Source: Trichomonas vaginalis G3
Lineage: Eukaryota > Parabasalia > Trichomonadida > Trichomonadidae
Direction of reading: 5' to 3'
Assembly: GCF_026262505.1 (NCBI RefSeq)
Contig: NC_067207.1
Span: 23,156,082-23,220,081 of the forward strand
Length of the DNA stretch: 64,000 bases
Position numbers and translations under genes: made by a program. This document shows, piece after piece, positions 23,710 to 33,761 of this stretch (its first letter is position 1; every line of letters begins with the position of its first letter). Below the pieces are notes generated by a model, which searched no databases, was not told where the DNA came from, and saw nothing but the letters and a program-made list of their open reading frames with translations.

Positions 23710-25740
23710 TCTCTTAAACTATGAGTCATATTGTCACCCAAACTCTCAGTTATATTCTAAATAAAACCGTAAGTCATAGAGGCTGTCAAACAGTCAGTCA
23801 TATTCTAACTAAAAAGCTAATTCATAGTGTCTGTCAAACCGTCAGTCATATTGTCACTCAAACTGTCAGTTTTACTCTCAATAAAAAGCTAATTCATAGT
23901 GTCTGTCAAACCGAAGTCATATTGTCACCCAAAATATCAGTCTTATCCTAACTAAAAAGCTAATTCATAGTGTGTGTCAAACCGTCAGTCATATTGTCAC
24001 TCAAACTGTCAGTCTTATCCTAACTAAAAAGCTAATTCATAGTGTGTGTCAAACCGTCAGTCATATTGTCACTCAAACTGTCAGTCTTATTCTCGCTAAA
24101 ACCGTAAGTCATAATGTGTGTCAAACCCTCAGTCATATTGTCACTCAAACTGTCAGTTTTACTCTCAATAAAAAGCTAATTCATAGTGTCTGTCAAACCG
24201 TCAGTCATATTGTCAGTCAAAATATCAGTCTTATCCTAACTAAAAAGCTAATTCATAGTGTCTGTCAAACCGTCAGTCATATTGTCACTCAAACTGTCAG
24301 TCTTATTCTAACTAAAAAGCTAATTCATAGTGTCTGTCAAACCGAAGTCATATTGTCACCCAAACTGTCAGTCTTATTCTCGCTAAAACCATCAGTCATA
24401 CACTCTCTTAAACTATGAGTCATATTGTCACCCAAACTCTCAGTTATATTCTAAATAAAACCGTAAGTCATAGAGGCTGTCAAACAGTCAGTCATATTCT
24501 AACTAAAAAGCTAATTCATAGTGTCTGTCAAACCGTCAGTCATATTGTCACTCAAACTGTCAGTTTTACTCTCAATAAAAAGCTAATTCATAGTGTGTGT
24601 CAAACCGAAGTCATATTGTCACTCAAATTGTCAGTCATACACTCACTCAAATCAACAGTCATATTGTCACCCAAACTGTCAGTCTTATTCTCACTAAAAC
24701 CATCAGTCATACACTCTCTTAAACTATGAGTCATATTGTCACCCAAACTCTCAGTTATATTCTAAATAAAACCGTAAGTCATAGAGGCTGTCAAACAGTC
24801 AGTCATATTCTAACTAAAAAGCTAATTCATAGTGTCTGTCAAACCAGTCAGTCATATTGTCACTCAAACTGTCAGTTTTACTCTCAATAAAAAGCTAATT
24901 CATAGTGTCTGTCAAACCGAAGTCATATTGTCACCCAAAATATCAGTCTTATCCTAACTAAAAAGCTAATTCATAGTGTGTGTCAAACCGTCAGTCATAT
25001 TGTCACTCAAACTGTCAGTCTTATCCTAACTAAAAAGCTAATTCATAGTGTGTGTCAAACCGTCAGTCATATTGTCACTCAAACTGTCAGTCTTATTCTC
25101 GCTAAAACCGTAAGTCATAATGTGTGTCAAACCCTCAGTCATATTGTCACTCAAACTGTCAGTTTTACTCTCAATAAAAAGCTAATTCATAGTGTCTGTC
25201 AAACCGTCAGTCATATTGTCAGTCAAAATATCAGTCTTATCCTAACTAAAAAGCTAATTCATAGTGTCTGTCAAACCGTCAGTCATATTGTCACTCAAAC
25301 TGTCAGTCTTATTCTAACTAAAAAGCTAATTCATAGTGTCTGTCAAACCGAAGTCATATTGTCACCCAAACTGTCAGTCTTATTCTCGCTAAAACCATCA
25401 GTCATACACTCTCTTAAACTATGAGTCATATTGTCACCCAAACTCTCAGTTATATTCTAAATAAAACCGTAAGTCATAGAGGCTGTCAAACAGTCAGTCA
25501 TATTCTAACTAAAAAGCTAATTCATAGTGTCTGTCAAACCGTCAGTCATATTGTCACTCAAACTGTCAGTTTTACTCTCAATAAAAAGCTAATTCATAGT
25601 GTGTGTCAAACCGAAGTCATATTGTCACTCAAATTGTCAGTCATACACTCACTCAAATCAACAGTCATATTGTCATCCAAACTGTCAGTCTTATTCTCAC
25701 TAAAACCATCAGTCATACACTCTCTTAAACTATGAGTCAT
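23710..25740. repeat. Tandem 1-kb duplication inside the satellite
   Basis: Two successive blocks with an offset of 1,006 bp: features at 23972 and 24415 recur at 24978 and 25421. The blocks are almost identical, so the event is recent relative to the divergence of the 24-bp units. The edges are approximate. Confidence 0.8.
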
Positions 25741-28700
25741 ATTGTCACCCAAACTCTCAGTTATATTCTAAATAAAACCGTAAGTCATAGAGGCTGTCAA
25801 ACAGTCAGTCATATTCTAACTAAAAAGCTAATTCATAGTGTCTGTCAAACCGTCAGTCATATTGTCACTCAAACTGTCAGTTTTACTCTCAATAAAAAGC
25901 TAATTCATAGTGTGTGTCAAACCGAAGTCATATTGTCACTCAAATTGTCAGTCATACACTCACTCAAATCAACAGTCATATTGTCACCCACACTCTCAGT
26001 CATATTCTAAATAAAACCTTAAGTCATAGAGGCTGTCAAACCGTCAGTCATATTGTCACTCAAATTGTCAGTCATACACTCACTCAAATCAACAGTCATA
26101 TTGTCTGTCAAACCGTCAGTCATATTGTCACTCAAACTGTCAGTCTTATTCTAACTAAAAAGCTAATTCATAGTGTGTGTCAAACCGAAGTCATATTGTC
26201 ACTCAAATTGTCAGTCATACACTCACTCAAATCAACAGTCATAGTGTCTGTCAAACCACAGTCATATTGTCACTCAAACTATCAGTCTTATTCTAACTAA
26301 AACCGTAAGTCATAGTGTGTGTCAAACCGTCAGTCATATTGTCAGTCAAACTTTCAGTCATACACTCACTCGAATCAACAGTCATAGTGTCTGTCAAACC
26401 ACAGTCATATTGTCAGTCAAACTATCAGTCTTATTCTAACTAAAACCGTAAGTCATAGTGTGTGTCAAACCGTCAGTCATATTGTCAGTCAAACTCTCAA
26501 GCATACACTCACTCGAATCAACAGTCATAGTGTCTGTCAAACCGAAGTCATATTGTCACCCAAACTGTCAGTCTTATTCTCACTAAAACCATCAGTCATA
26601 CACTCTCTTAAACTATGAGTCATATTGTCACCCAAACTCTCAGTTATATTCTAAATAAAACCGTAAGTCATAGAGGCTGTCAAACAGTCAGTCATATTCT
26701 AACTAAAAAGCTAATTCATAGTGTCTGTCAAACCGTCAGTCATATTGTCACTCAAACTGTCAGTCTTATTCTAACTAAAAGCTAATTCATAGTGTCTGTC
26801 AAACCGAATCATATTGTCACCCAAACTGTCAGTCTTATTTCTCGCTAAAACCATCAGTCATACACTCTCTTAAACTATGAGTCATATTGTCACCCAAACT
26901 CTCAATCATATTCAAATAAAACCGAAGTCATATTGTCAGTCAAAATATCAGTCTTATCCTAACTAAAAAGCTAATTCATAGTGTCTGTCAAACCGTCAGT
27001 CATATTGTCACTCAAATTGTCAGTCTTATTCTAACTAAAAAGCTAATTCATAGTGTCTGTCAAACCGAAGTCATATTGTCACTCAAACTGTCAGTCTTAT
27101 TCTAACTAAAACCGTAATCATAGTGTGTGTCAAACGTCAGTCATATTGTCACTCAAAACTGTCAGTCTTATTCTAACTAAAAAGCTAATTCATAGTGTCT
27201 GTCAAAACCGAAGTCATATTGTCACCCAAACTGTCAGTCTTATTCTCACTAAAACCATCAGTCATACACTCTCTTAAACTATGAGTCATATTGTCACCCA
27301 AACTCTCAAGCATACACTCACTCGAATCAACAGTCATAGTGTCTGTCAAACCACAGTCATATTGTCACTCAAACTATCAGTCTTATTCTAACTAAAACCG
27401 TAAGTCATAGTGTGTGTCAAACCGTCAGTCATATTGTCAGTCAAACTTTCAGTCATACACTCACTCAAATCAACAGTCATATTGTCATCCAAACTATCAG
27501 TCTTATTCTCACTAAAACCGTAATTCATATTGTCACTCAAACCGTCAGTCATATTGTCATTAAAACGGTCAGTCATACACTCACTCGAATCAACAGTCAT
27601 AGTGTCTGTCAAACCACAGTCATATTGTCACTCAAACTATCAGTCTTATTCTAACTAAAACCGTAAGTCATAGTGTCTGTCAAACCACAGTCATATTGTC
27701 ACTCAAACTATCAGTCTTATTCTAACTAAAACCGTAAGTCATAGTGTGTGTCAAACCGTCAGTCATATTGTCAGTCAAACTCTCAAGCATACACTCACTC
27801 GAATCAACAGTCATAGTGTCTGTCAAACCACAGTCATATTGTCACTCAAACTATCAGTCTTATTCTAACTAAAACCGTAAGTCATAGTGTGTGTCAAACC
27901 GTCAGTCATATTGTCAGTCAAACTTTCAGTCATACACTCACTCAAATCAACAGTCATATTGTCATCCAAACTATCAGTCTTATTCTCACTAAAACCGTAA
28001 GTCATATTGTCACTCAAACCGTCAGTCATATTGTCATTAAAACGGTCAGTCATACACTTACTCAAATCAACAGTCATATTGTCAGTCAAACTATCAGTCT
28101 TATTCTAACTAAAACCGTAAGTCATCGTGTGTGTCAAACTGTCAGTCATATTGTCACTCAAACTGTCAGTCTTATTCTAACTAAAAAGCTAATTCATAGT
28201 GTGTGTCAAACCGAAGTCATATTGTCACTCAAATTGTCAGTCATACACTCACTCAAATCAACAGTCATATTGTCACCCAAACTGTCAGTCTTATTCTCAC
28301 TAAAACCATCAGTCATACACTCTCTTAAACTATGAGTCATATTGTCACCCAAACTCTCAATCATATTCTAAATAAAACCGAAGTCATATTGTCAGTCAAA
28401 ATATCAGTCTTATCCTAACTAAAAAGCTAATTCATAGTGTGTGTCAAACCGTCAGTCATATTGTCACTCAAATTGTCAGTCTTATTCTAACTAAAAAGCT
28501 AATTCATAGTGTGTGTCAAACCGTCAGTCATATTGTCAGTCAAACTTTCAGTCATACACTCACTCAAATCAACAGTCATATTGTCATCCAAACTATCAGT
28601 CTTATTCTCACTAAAACCGTAAGTCATATTGTCACTCAAACCGTCAGTCATATTGTCATTAAAACGGTCAGTCATACACTTACTCAAATCAACAGTCATA

Positions 28701-30826
28701 TTGTCAGTCAAACTATCAGTCTTATCCTAACTAAAAAGCTAATTCATAGTGTGCGTCAAACCGTCAGTCATATTGTCAGTCAAACTATCAGTCTTATTCT
28801 CACTAAAACCATCAGTCATACACTCTCTTAAACTATGAGTCATATTGTCACCCAAACTCTCAATCATATTCTAAATAAAACCGAAGTCATATTGTCAGTC
28901 AAAATATCAGTCTTATCCTAACTAAAAAGCTAATTCATAGTGTCTGTCAAACCGTCAGTCATATTGTCACCCAAACTGTCAGTCTTATTCTCGCTAAAAC
29001 CATCAGTCATAATGTGTGTCAAACCGTCAGTCATATTGTCAGTCAAACTATCAGTCTTATTCTCACTAAAACCATCAGTCATACACTCTCTTAAACTATG
29101 AGTCATATTGTCACCCAAACTCTCAATCATATTCTAAATAAAACCGAAGTCATATTGTCACTCAAATTGTCAGTCTTATTCTAACTAAAAAGCTAATTCA
29201 TAGTGTGTGTCAAACCGTCAGTCATATTGTCACTCAAACTGTCAGTCTTATTCTCGCTAAAACCGTAAGTCATAATGTGTGTCAAACCGTCAGTCATATT
29301 GTCACTCAAATTGTCAGTCTTATTCTAACTAAAAAGCTAATTCATAGTGTGTGTCAAACCGTCAGTCATATTGTCAGTCAAACTTTCAGTCATACACTCA
29401 CTCAAATCAACAGTCATATTGTCATCCAAACTATCAGTCTTATTCTCACTAAAACCGTAAGTCATATTGTCACTCAAACCGTCAGTCATATTGTCATTAA
29501 AACGGTCAGTCATACACTTACTCAAATCAACAGTCATATTGTCAGTCAAACTATCAGTCTTATTCTAACTAAAACCGTAAGTCATCGTGTGTGTCAAACT
29601 GTCAGTCATATTGTCACTCAAACTGTCAGTCTTATTCTAACTAAAAAGCTAATTCATAGTGTGTGTCAAACCGAAGTCATATTGTCACTCAAATTGTCAG
29701 TCATACACTCACTCAAATCAACAGTCATATTGTCATCCAAACTGTCAGTCTTATTCTCACTAAAACCGTAATTCATATTGTCACTCAAACCGTCAGTCAT
29801 ATTGTCATTAAAACGGTCAGTCATACACTTACTCAAATCAACAGTCATATTGTCAGTCAAACCACAGTCATATTGTCACTCAAACGGTCAGTCTTATTCT
29901 AACTAAAAAGCTAATTCATAGTGTGTGTCAAACCGAAGTCATATTGTCACTCAAATTGTCAGTCATACACTCACTCAAATCAACAGTCATATTGTCATCC
30001 AAACTGTCAGTCTTATTCTCACTAAAACCGTAATTCATATTGTCACTCAAACCGTCAGTCATATTGTCATTAAAACGGTCAGTCATACACTTACTCAAAT
30101 CAACAGTCATATTGTCAGTCAAACCGAAGTCATATTGTCACTCAAACGGTCAGTCTTATTCTAACTAAAAAGCTAATTCATAGTGTGTGTCAAACCGAAG
30201 TCATATTGTCACTCAAATTGTCAGTCATACACTCACTCAAATCAACAGTCATATTGTCATCCAAACTGTCAGTCTTATTCTCACTAAAACCATCAGTCAT
30301 ACACTCTCTTAAACTATGAGTCATATTGTCACCCAAACTCTCAATCATACACTCACTCAAATCAACAGTCATATTGTCAGTCAAACCGTCAGTTATATTG
30401 TCACTTAAACTGTCAGTCTTATTCTAACTAAAACCGTAAGTCAAAGTGTCTGTCAAACCGTCAGTCATATTCTCAGTCATACTGTAGTTCATACTATCAC
30501 CCAAACTGTTGTTCATACTGTCACTCAAACTCTAAGTCATATTGTCAGTCAAACTGTGAGTCATATTCTCTCTCAAACCTTGAGTTATACTGACAACCAA
30601 ACCCTCATTCAAAATGTCACTCAAACTGTCAGTTATATTCCTAGACACATTCAAACTTTCAGGCATATTGTCAGCCAGATACTCAGTTATAGAGTCACTT
30701 TTTTGTCATTAATGAATTCAGTTATAGATTCAAACATACATTCGGTCCAATATTGGATCATGCAGTTAATTCTACATTTTTTTAACTTGTAAGTCATTAT
30801 TTATGAAAATATTTAAAATAGTGTAA

Positions 30827-30970
30827 TTGCACAATGATGTGCAGTATTATCTTTAATATTAATATTGTAATATGATATTAGATTTTATCATATGAGATAT
30901 TAATATTGATTTATGGATCACTGCACAATGATGTGCAGTATTATCTTTAATATTAATATTGTAATATGCA
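30827..30970. repeat. 47-bp direct repeat pair beside the satellite
   Basis: A segment starting TGCACAATGATGTGCAGT occurs at about 30828 and again 94 bp later at about 30922, matching for about 47 bp through AATATTAATATTGTAATATG. The first 16 bases are close to a palindrome. Nothing else is recognisable in 30761-31384. Confidence 0.8.
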
Positions 30971-31384
30971 ATGTTATATTCTAATTTGAATGTTCCTTTT
31001 TAACCTCATGATTTCTTCTCACTGATCTGCCTTTTTATGCAGCATTTTGTATTTAATCTCTCTTATCCTTTAGATTCTCTATGCTTTCCATCTTTCTAAA
31101 CCAGATTCCATTGTTAATTCTTAAATTAACACAAATCTTAAATTTCATATTAGTCATTGATCTGAAGTTATTGAAACATCTGACGTCTTTAGATTATCTT
31201 ATCTAATATTAAAATGATTGATCTATTTACATTTTTAAAATAGTCCTAAAAAGTCTCAATATTTATAAAAGCATAATAAAATTAAATTTTTTAATATCAT
31301 TTTGTAAATTATTCGTTTACTTTATGGCATAGTCTTGAAAAAGTATCAAAAAACATTATCTTAATGGTCTCTAAAGAGGTTAAG

Positions 31385-31870
31385 TAGCATACACACAGAT
31401 ATGCTAATGTGGTAAAAAGAGATTTATTGCAAAAAGTCCAAAATAGTATATTTATTATCAAGATTCGCGTGGAAACGTACGAGTTTGGGACGAATAACTA
31501 ACATTCTTAAACATTTAGTAATACTCTGATAAGTACAAGTCCTTAGATGCGACATATGGCTTCTTTTGTTCTAACTTACCAAATTCAAGAACTCAAGTTG
31601 GCAGTAACTCTGTACTAAACATACTCTAAGAGCTTGTCATTATTCCGTGTATGACAAATCATACTTTAATGTTTTACTCGTTGAATAAAGAATGCTTGAT
31701 TTTGAAATCGAATGTTTTTGCTTAAATAGTTCCAGATTCTTGAACTAGGGACGGAATTAGAGGACACGTCTTTGCTGGTTAGTCGCGTGCTTGATGACAA
31801 TATGCTACAATTATAATAAACGTACAAAAGGGACGAAAATTGAGAGCTTGTAACTTTCAACCTTGAATTC
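31385..31870 (-). repeat. Diverged dispersed repeat, copy B (inverted relative to 9180-9660)
   Basis: The reverse complement of this segment follows copy A block by block over about 480 bp (see copy A). It lies only about 120 bp before the left end of the Polinton-like element. Together the two copies enclose the whole 9.2-31.9 kb accessory block. A minus-strand frame of 85 codons (31666-31923) overlaps it but is not conserved in copy A. Confidence 0.7.
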
Positions 31871-31986
31871 TTCAATATCAAAATTATGCATAACCTCATA
31901 ACACTTAAGGTAAATGGTAACACTCAATCAATAATAGGAGAACCTGATATTTAATTTGAATATTAAATTAATCAAATCATATTTCC

Positions 31987-31992
31987 CAAATT
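31987..31992. other. Target-site duplication, left copy (CAAATT)
   Basis: CAAATT directly precedes the left terminal inverted repeat and recurs directly after the right one at 42113-42118. Six bases is the known target duplication length of Polintons/Mavericks. Confidence 0.85.
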
Positions 31993-32279
31993 AGTAGTAT
32001 ATGTTGAAGGGTTTTGTGACTTTTTTTGTAAACGTAAGAATTCATACATTTTTGAGCGATTTTGTATCATTTTTTTTTACATATGAAGTAAAAAATGTAT
32101 GATTTTTACGGTTTTTATTCTTACGTTTTTGAATAAATCAAGATTTAAAAATTTTCAGAATCGTAAGAAATTTTCACTAAACCCATACATAATGAAATAA
32201 AAAAATAAAAAAATAAAAAAAATAAACTTTAAAAATTCATGTCTTACATTTTTTGAATAATTTATTTTTTTAATTCGTA
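31993..32279 (+). repeat. Left terminal inverted repeat of Polinton-like element
   Basis: 287 bp, nearly identical to the reverse complement of 41824-42112. Differences seen are mainly lengths of A/T runs near the inner end. The inner edge lies 4 bp before the ATG of the first gene (32284), so the repeat probably contains that gene's promoter. Confidence 0.9.
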
Positions 32280-32283
32280 AGAA

Positions 32284-32754
32284 ATGAGCGAATCAAAATT
32301 CGTGACTGTGAATCAATTAATGGATAAACTTTCACCAATTCTCACCCAGGTTAAACAAGTAGACGTTTATTTCGATGATTATGTAGAAAGTTTATATTAT
32401 AAAGGTAAGTTTAATATTAAACCTATTGCTTTTGCATTTGATAATAAATTAATTGAAAATGCAAAAATTTGGGAATTAATTCCGGATATTGAATTTATAA
32501 CAAATATTAATGATAAATGGTTTAAACGAATTCGAACCACAAAAGTTCTTTGTAAATTAATGATCAAAACTGAGGAAAAAGAATTTAACGGGTTTAAATA
32601 TCATCCAAATAAAGTTTCAGAACTTGGTAACGAAAAACTTCAGAAAAAATTAAACGAAAGACTATCAAAAGATAAAGTTGAAAGAGTAAATAAACTCGCT
32701 AAAGGTAATGGTAATGATGAAGAAGAATTTGATGAGTTCAACATAGAACTTTAA
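32284..32754 (+). CDS. Polinton left-end gene, unknown 156-residue protein
   Basis: An intact ORF starting MSESKF right at the inner edge of the left inverted repeat. It is a mixed strand/helix protein in the first ~110 residues (QVKQVDVYFDDYVESLYYKG, WFKRIRTTKVLCKLMI) and ends in a charged, Lys- and Glu-rich tail (NDEEEFDEFN). I recognise no domain. The start is fixed by position: the right-end gene also begins with ATGAG directly inside its repeat copy. Ends 4 bp before the stop codon of the convergent gene at 32759. It could be a regulatory or terminal-protein-like factor, but nothing in the sequence shows this. Confidence 0.65.
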   Translation: MSESKFVTVNQLMDKLSPILTQVKQVDVYFDDYVESLYYKGKFNIKPIAFAFDNKLIENAKIWELIPDIEFITNINDKWFKRIRTTKVLCKLMIKTEEKEFNGFKYHPNKVSELGNEKLQKKLNERLSKDKVERVNKLAKGNGNDEEEFDEFNIEL

Positions 32755-32758
32755 GAAA

Positions 32759-33154
32759 CTAATGATTATTTGAATTTATGAAATCAATTATTTGATTCAT
32801 TCTTTCTTCAATAATTTCTATTCTTTTTGTTAAATCATCAATTTTCATTAATGTGGTGATTCTTGATTGAGGAATAGATTTCAAACTAACCACTCCTTTT
32901 ATTTTTGAAATTTTGAATCCATGACCCTCCGGGTCTTGGACTCTGTCCTCAACTTTAAACATTTTATTCAATTTACACGTTGTCAATTCTTCAAATAATT
33001 TTTTATTATTAGCATAATAGTCATTAAATTCTTCAACAGATGAAAAAATTTTTATTTCAGTAATTGGTTTAACAACGTTTATTTTTTGTTGAACATTTTC
33101 ACTTTCATTTATTTCTTCCTCCCCTGTTTCATTTATTTTTAAAATCGGTTTCAT
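32759..33154 (-). CDS. Polinton small protein with C-terminal coiled coil, unknown
   Basis: An intact 131-residue ORF on the minus strand. The N-terminal ~35 residues are acidic and likely disordered. A central part (VEEFNDYYANNKKLFEEL, KVEDRVQDPEGHGFKISKIKG) looks folded. The last ~35 residues (IDDLTKRIEIIEERMNQIID) form a predicted coiled coil, so it probably oligomerises. Family not recognised. It lies between two rightward genes, convergent with the left-end gene. Confidence 0.6.
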   Translation of the reverse strand: MKPILKINETGEEEINESENVQQKINVVKPITEIKIFSSVEEFNDYYANNKKLFEELTTCKLNKMFKVEDRVQDPEGHGFKISKIKGVVSLKSIPQSRITTLMKIDDLTKRIEIIEERMNQIIDFINSNNH

Positions 33155-33222
33155 TTATCATTAAATAAAAATTAGAATATAAGTGATGAAATATATTTTT
33201 TTAATTTAATATTAAATCAGAA

Positions 33223-33455
33223 ATGGCTGCAGGATTCTTTAAAAAGTTATGGGAAGGAATTAAGAAAGCTGCAGTTGGTTCATCAGAAAATAATAAACCG
33301 TTGCAAACTTTTTGGCACCAGTAGCGAAAACGGCAGGAACTATCATAGGTGGAGTATTAGGTGCTAAAGCAGGTAATCCGGCGATGGGAGCACAAGCAGG
33401 TAACGCGGTTGGTGGAATTGCTGAAGGAATACTTAATAAAATAGGAGGTAGATAG
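33223..33455 (+). pseudogene. Short MAAGFFKKLW protein, frameshifted copy
   Basis: ATG at 33223 starts MAAGFFKKLWEGIKKA, the same N-terminus as the minus-strand gene at 33476-33691. The frame stops after 33 residues, but a neighbouring frame continues at once with a Gly/Ala-rich segment (TIIGGVLGAKAGNPAMGAQA) ending NKIGGR at 33455. One missing base in the T-run near 33311-33315 explains the break. The N-terminal amphipathic helix plus Gly/Ala tail is what one expects of a membrane-active virion peptide; that role is inference. Confidence 0.6.
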
Positions 33456-33475
33456 TGGAAAAATAAATATTATTT

Positions 33476-33691
33476 TTATCTCAATATCGGTTGTAGTCGA
33501 CGATAAACTTTATCTCCTTTATTTAAAATTTCTCTTATTGGGGCAGCTTTTGGAGTTATTGATTCAGCAACGTCACTAATTGCTTCTTTATTCTTAAATA
33601 TCCAATTTGCTCCCTTCTTCATTGTTTCCCAAACTTTATGCGCTCCTCTTTTTACTTTATCCCATAACTTTTTAAAGAATCCTGCCGCCAT
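33476..33691 (-). CDS. Short MAAGFFKKLW protein, intact paralogue
   Basis: 71 residues, basic and amphipathic: MAAGFFKKLWDKVKRGAHKV followed by a second helix and a basic C-terminus (RRLQPILR). It shares its first ten residues with the frameshifted gene on the opposite strand just upstream (33223), so the two are paralogues in convergent orientation 20 bp apart. Small basic amphipathic proteins of this kind occur as cores or membrane-lytic proteins in adenovirus-like and Polinton-like virions; no enzymatic motif is present. The function is inferred only from composition and from its place beside the capsid gene. Confidence 0.6.
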   Translation of the reverse strand: MAAGFFKKLWDKVKRGAHKVWETMKKGANWIFKNKEAISDVAESITPKAAPIREILNKGDKVYRRLQPILR

Positions 33692-33761
33692 AGTTGATTA
33701 TTTCATTAAAATTAAAAATTCATTTTCATCTTTTAATTTTGATTTTTTTATTTCATCATAA

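Larger units (their letters stand above)
15428..30760. repeat. 15.3-kb satellite array, 24-bp unit with higher-order repeats
   Basis: About 635 copies of a 24-bp unit starting GTCAGTCATATTGTCA, with about nine recurring variants (for example ones with CACTCACTCAAATC, CTAACTAAAAAG or CTAATTCATAGTGTCTG). Most units are exactly 24 bp; a common 23-bp variant (ACCGAAGTCAT) shifts the phase. Variants come in fixed orders, giving higher-order repeats of roughly 260, 596, 1,006 and 2,005 bp. The plus strand has much more C than G. Because 24 is a multiple of three, many ORFs of 60-190 codons appear on both strands: SHIVTQTV-type on plus, and DGLTDNMT-type on minus, with an N-x-T sequon per unit. None spans the array, and stop codons recur with the variants, so I do not call genes here. 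The last ~250 bp are degenerate. Confidence 0.95.

Noticed and set aside
15428-30760. Dozens of ORFs of 60-190 codons on both strands in the satellite
   Set aside because: They arise because the unit is 24 bp, without stops in some frames. They have no unique domain, no common start and no extension beyond the array, and 23-bp variants break the frame repeatedly.
15428-30760. CRISPR array
   Set aside because: Units are directly abutting with no unique spacers, and the genome is eukaryotic.
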